The position numbers were made by a program, and so were the translations under genes. This document shows positions 4,073 through 7,260 of a DNA stretch of 7,260 nt, piece by piece (the first letter of the stretch is position 1; each line of letters opens with the position of its first letter). The notes under the pieces were generated by a model that saw only the letters and a program-made list of their open reading frames with translations, made no database searches and was not told the DNA's origin. Origin of the DNA: SYAC01 sp046048055 (GTDB taxonomy: Bacteria > Planctomycetota > Phycisphaerae > Phycisphaerales > SM1A02); NCBI GenBank assembly GCA_046048055.1, contig JBJOGW010000088.1, forward strand, positions 1 through 7,260, read 5' to 3'.

Positions 4073-7000
4073 CAGGTTCCCAGCGCCTCCAGAGCACGTT
4101 CGGCGGCCTGCAGGTCCGCCTCGGCCGACTCGAGCATGCCCCGCGTCTGGGCCACCACCTCCGGCGGCGCCTTGGCCAGGTAGCCCGCATTGGAAAGCTT
4201 GCCGCGGTAGCCCTCCACAGCGCGCCGGCGATCCTTGACCAGCTTCTCCAGTCGACTCCGCTCGGCGGAAGCGTCCGTCGCATCGACCAAACCGTCGAGC
4301 CAGCACTCCTGGCCCTCGAACGGAAAGACCGCCGACCCGACGGTCGCGGACGCGCGCCATGCCTCGATCCGTTCGAGACCGGCCAGCGCCTCCACCAGCC
4401 CCCCTGCCAGCTCCGCCACCCCGCGAGCCGAGTCCGAGGCATGCAGCACCAGCCTGCGCCGTGGCGGGACTTGCCGCTCGCCGCGGATGTTGCGGATGGC
4501 ATTCACCAGCGCCTGCACGCGCTCCCAGTGCGCTTCGGCCCGCGCGTCGTGCAGCGAGGGCGCCACCTTCGGCCACGCGGCCGTGGCCAGCAACTCCGAG
4601 GCCGACAGTTCCAGTCCAGGCACCCGGCTCTCGCCACGACGATCCCGCAACGCCGTCCACATGGCCTCGGTCACGAAGGGCATGGCCGGATGCAGCAGGC
4701 GCACGATCGCGTCCAGCACCGCCAGCATCACCGCCTGCTGCCGCGGGTCACCCTTGGCCGTGGGCTTGACCGCCTCCAGGTACCAGTCGCAGAAATCCCG
4801 CCACAGCAGGTCGTAGCAGACCGCCGCGTACTCGCTGAAGCGGTACGCCGCCAGCGCCTGGTCGGCGCGCGTGGTCGCGGCGTGCACCCGGGAGAGGATC
4901 CAGCGATCCGCGGGTCCCAGCGAGGTCGGCTCCACGGTGATGGCGGGCGACGGGGCATTCGCCAGCGCGAAGCGCGCCGCGTTCCAGAGCTTGGTGGCCA
5001 GGTTCCGGCCCATGTCGAAGCGACTGCTGGTGTTCCGGGCGAGCGGCCGCTCCAGATCGGGCGTGGCCAGCCCGCTGGCGGCGCCGTAGCTGCTGACCAT
5101 GGTCCGGCCAGCATGCCGCGGACTCTTCTGAATCGGCGCAGCGACCTGGTGCCCGCTCGGGGCCCGGGTGAACTCGGGCGTGAACGGCTCGCCGCTGTGT
5201 GGATCCACGATCTCCACGGGCACGCGCAGGTCCTGCGTGTCGGTGGTCATGTCCAGCAGCGTGTACCGAAGCGCATCGGCTCCGTGTGAGTGGATGATGT
5301 CCCTGGGATCGAGCCCATTGCCCAGGCTCTTGCTCATGCGTTGGCCGAAGCCGTCCTGGATGACGGGGTGAATGAACACATGGTGGAACGGGACCCTGCC
5401 ACCCAGGAAGTGCCGGTTGAACATGGTCATCCGGCTCACCCACAGCGTGATGATTTCCCTGGCCGTGCTGAGCACGGCGCTCGGGTTGTATCGCTCCAGC
5501 AGCCCCTGCATGCCGAAGGCGGCGGGATCCGGCCATCCGAGGGTGCTCAGCGGCCAGAGCGCACTGCTGAACCACGTGTCCAGCACGTCCGGGTCCTGCT
5601 CGAAGCCCTCGCGTGCCAGGGCCGCCACGAGTTCCTCCGAGGCATGGCTCAGGCACACCAGCTCCTCCAGCGTGCCGTCGTCCCGGCAACGCACACGGTG
5701 GCTGACGCCCCGACCGGTCCACGCGCTGGCCACCGGCACCATGGCGCCACCCGCGGGCGCCGCGGTGGCCGCGGCCTCGCCCCGAGCCTGGCGGCTCCAC
5801 ACCGGGATCCGGTGTCCCCACCACAACTGGCGGCTGATGCACCAGTCGCGCAGGTTCTCGTGCCACTGCTGGAAACCTCGCGCGTAGCGGGCGGGAAAGA
5901 AGCGAAGCTCGCCGTCGCCCGTTGCCTGGCCGGCCGGCGCGACACCCTCGAACTGGTCCGGATCCATCGCTCGCAGCGCCGCACCGCGCAGGCGGTCGTC
6001 GGTCACCTTCACGAACCACTGCTCGGAGAGCCACGGCTCGATGGCGGCGCCACTGCGGTAGGAGTGGCCCACCGCATGCCGCCAGGGCTTCTCATCCTCC
6101 AGCAGGCCGTGCTCCCGGAACCACTTCGCCACGGCCTTCCTCGCATCCTCACGCGCCAGTCCCACGAAGGCGCGTGCCGCAGGCGTGAGATCCGTCCAGC
6201 CATGGCGGTCACTGACGGCCCCGTCGGGTCCCAGCACGTTGATCACGGGAAGCTCGTGCCGCAGGCCAATCTCCCAGTCGTTGGGATCATGCGCCGGCGT
6301 GACCTTGAGGAAGCCCGTGGCCATGGCGGCCTTCGCATCCGATGGGTCTCCGCCCCGGGACACCGGCATGACCACGTAGTCGTCCTCGACGATCGGGATC
6401 AGGCGATCCACGATGGGCAGGCGCACGCGCTTGCCACGCAGGCCGGCCGCGAGCGGGTCGCGCGGATGCACGGCCACGGCCGTGTCGCCAAACATGGTCT
6501 CGGGGCGCGTGGTGGCCACCGTCACGTGACCGCTGCCGTCCTCGAGCGGATAGCGCAGGTACCACATGCGGCCATCCACCTCGCGCATCTCCACCTCGTC
6601 ATCGGCCAGCGCGGTCCGGGTGCCGGGGTCCCAGTTCACCAGACGACGCCCCCGTTCGATCAGGCCCTCGTCGAAGAGCCGGAAGAAGGCCTCGCGCACG
6701 GCGGCTGCGCAGACCGGATCCATGGTGAATCGCGTCCGGCTGAAGTCGCAGCTGGCGCCCATCTCCTCCAGCTGGCCAAGGATCGTGGCCTCGTACTCGT
6801 CCTTCCAGGCCTGCACCTGCTCCACGAATGCCTCGCGCGTGAAGTCCGTCCGCCGCTGGCCCTTGATCGCCAGCCGTCGCTCCACCACCGTCTGCGTGGC
6901 GATGCCGGCGTGATCCGTGCCCGGCATCCACAGCACGTCCTTGCCCTGCATGCGGGCGTGCCGCGCCAGCGCGTCCTGGATGGCGTTGTTCAGCGCGTGG

Positions 7001-7209
7001 CCCAGGTGCAGTGCCGCGGTCACGTTGGGCGGCGGAATGAAGATGGCGTAGGGCTGCGCCGCGGATTCCGGGCGGGCCTGGAAGCAGCCGGCCGCCTTCC
7101 ATCTGGCCCGCATGGCTGGCTCCTGCTCGGCGGCGCGATAGGCTTTGGGAAGTCCGGTCGCGTCTGCTTGCTGCGGCGAAACCGGGTCGGGAGCCTGGGC
7201 CTGCGTCAT
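4072..7209 (-). CDS. valS: Valyl-tRNA synthetase
   Basis: A cytoplasmic class Ia synthetase that joins valine to tRNA-Val and edits mischarged threonine. At 1045 residues it is longer than typical bacterial ValRS (about 880-950). The HIGH motif is HLGH at 68-71 within PPPNVTAALHLGHALN, with Ala65 where Gly is common. GTDHAGIATQTVVER spans 97-111. The editing domain shows TTRPETMFGDTAVAVHP (233-249) and TPAHDPNDWEIG (304-315, Asp308 key). Catalytic-core blocks RDWCISRQLWWGHRIPVW (454-471) and DVLDTWFSSALWPLSTLGWP (541-560) are ValRS hallmarks. The KMSKS loop reads RMSKS (624-628). The anticodon-binding domain starts near 767, and residues about 980-1044 form the C-terminal coiled-coil arm containing KLSNAGYLAKAPPEVV. 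The extra length comes from an N-terminal extension of about 20 residues and insertions near 472-515 and 663-727. The start at 7209 is the first ATG giving the full domain. It is followed by the lipoprotein gene with a one-base overlap. Confidence 0.98.
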   Translation of the reverse strand: MTQAQAPDPVSPQQADATGLPKAYRAAEQEPAMRARWKAAGCFQARPESAAQPYAIFIPPPNVTAALHLGHALNNAIQDALARHARMQGKDVLWMPGTDHAGIATQTVVERRLAIKGQRRTDFTREAFVEQVQAWKDEYEATILGQLEEMGASCDFSRTRFTMDPVCAAAVREAFFRLFDEGLIERGRRLVNWDPGTRTALADDEVEMREVDGRMWYLRYPLEDGSGHVTVATTRPETMFGDTAVAVHPRDPLAAGLRGKRVRLPIVDRLIPIVEDDYVVMPVSRGGDPSDAKAAMATGFLKVTPAHDPNDWEIGLRHELPVINVLGPDGAVSDRHGWTDLTPAARAFVGLAREDARKAVAKWFREHGLLEDEKPWRHAVGHSYRSGAAIEPWLSEQWFVKVTDDRLRGAALRAMDPDQFEGVAPAGQATGDGELRFFPARYARGFQQWHENLRDWCISRQLWWGHRIPVWSRQARGEAAATAAPAGGAMVPVASAWTGRGVSHRVRCRDDGTLEELVCLSHASEELVAALAREGFEQDPDVLDTWFSSALWPLSTLGWPDPAAFGMQGLLERYNPSAVLSTAREIITLWVSRMTMFNRHFLGGRVPFHHVFIHPVIQDGFGQRMSKSLGNGLDPRDIIHSHGADALRYTLLDMTTDTQDLRVPVEIVDPHSGEPFTPEFTRAPSGHQVAAPIQKSPRHAGRTMVSSYGAASGLATPDLERPLARNTSSRFDMGRNLATKLWNAARFALANAPSPAITVEPTSLGPADRWILSRVHAATTRADQALAAYRFSEYAAVCYDLLWRDFCDWYLEAVKPTAKGDPRQQAVMLAVLDAIVRLLHPAMPFVTEAMWTALRDRRGESRVPGLELSASELLATAAWPKVAPSLHDARAEAHWERVQALVNAIRNIRGERQVPPRRRLVLHASDSARGVAELAGGLVEALAGLERIEAWRASATVGSAVFPFEGQECWLDGLVDATDASAERSRLEKLVKDRRRAVEGYRGKLSNAGYLAKAPPEVVAQTRGMLESAEADLQAAERALEALGT

Positions 7210-7260
7210 GGCGTCGCGATCTTATCCATGCTGGTTGCTCCGCACGCTCATCGTGGCAAC
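7210..7260 (-). other. Sequence upstream of valS
   Basis: These 51 bases precede valS. No clear Shine-Dalgarno site is visible before the ATG. On the minus strand one frame is open from the window edge to a TAA 12 bases before the valS start (ending in ...QHG), so it may be the tail of an upstream gene or just chance; the stretch is too short to decide. No T-box or terminator can be seen in the part available. A TAAGAT element resembles a -10 box but has no well-spaced -35. Confidence 0.3.

Noticed and set aside
4073..4660. N-terminal extension of the lipoprotein frame into valS
   Set aside because: The frame is open but overlaps conserved valS C-terminal coding sequence, and it would bury the lipoprotein signal that begins exactly at the TGATG junction.
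4057..5289. 410-codon plus-strand open frame opposite valS
   Set aside because: It lies entirely opposite valS and the 5' end of the lipoprotein gene. Its composition (Arg, Gly, Gln, His) shows no domain, so it is a shadow of valS.
7210..7260. Possible sigma-70-type promoter for valS (TTGCCA and TAAGAT)
   Set aside because: The two boxes are separated by about 29 bases, far from the usual 16-18, and TAAGAT matches only four of six positions.
1..7260. Mobile element, CRISPR array, toxin-antitoxin or defence system
   Set aside because: I found no transposase, integrase, direct-repeat array, attachment-like repeat of the tRNA end or recognised defence domain in either strand.

Overview
The window is a stretch of dense, very GC-rich bacterial chromosome (roughly two-thirds GC or more by eye). 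It holds six protein genes and one tRNA gene, with almost no intergenic DNA. Several traits suggest a Planctomycetota member, possibly of the Phycisphaerae. These are the high GC, the lack of clear Shine-Dalgarno sites before most starts, a valyl-tRNA synthetase whose HIGH region reads PPPNVTAALHLGHALN with lineage-type insertions, and a secreted HExxH lipoprotein of the DUF1570/peptidase-MA type. The assignment is an inference from motif style only and no marker gene proves it.

Left part (1-2162, minus strand): a three-gene ABC importer operon of the cobalamin/Fe3+-siderophore class. It is transcribed right to left as substrate-binding lipoprotein, FecCD-type permease and ATPase. The ATPase is cut by the window start. 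Both junctions are 4-base ATGA overlaps, so the three proteins are probably translationally coupled and made together. The binding protein most resembles BtuF-type proteins, so corrinoid uptake is the best guess, but the substrate is not proven. No cobalamin riboswitch fits upstream of it, because only 39 bases separate it from the divergent neighbour.

Middle part (2163-2940, plus strand): a 39-base divergent intergenic region is followed by an unrecognised 207-residue helical protein with one C-terminal membrane segment. Then comes a complete tRNA-Ser(UGA) gene with a long variable arm. The tRNA ends one base before the stop codon of the convergent gene.

Right part (2942-7260, minus strand): valS encodes a 1045-residue valyl-tRNA synthetase. 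It overlaps by one base (TGATG) a downstream gene for a zinc-metalloprotease-like lipoprotein, so the two probably share a transcript. The final 51 bases are upstream of valS and show no clear promoter.

Overall this is ordinary housekeeping and transport DNA. I saw no mobile element, CRISPR array, toxin-antitoxin pair, defence system or biosynthetic cluster. The points most worth a second look are the two valS insertions (one resembling a zinc ribbon that has lost its cysteines), the tRNA-Ser with U73 packed against an antisense coding gene, a palindrome that repeats the tRNA anticodon-stem sequence, and the orphan helical membrane protein.
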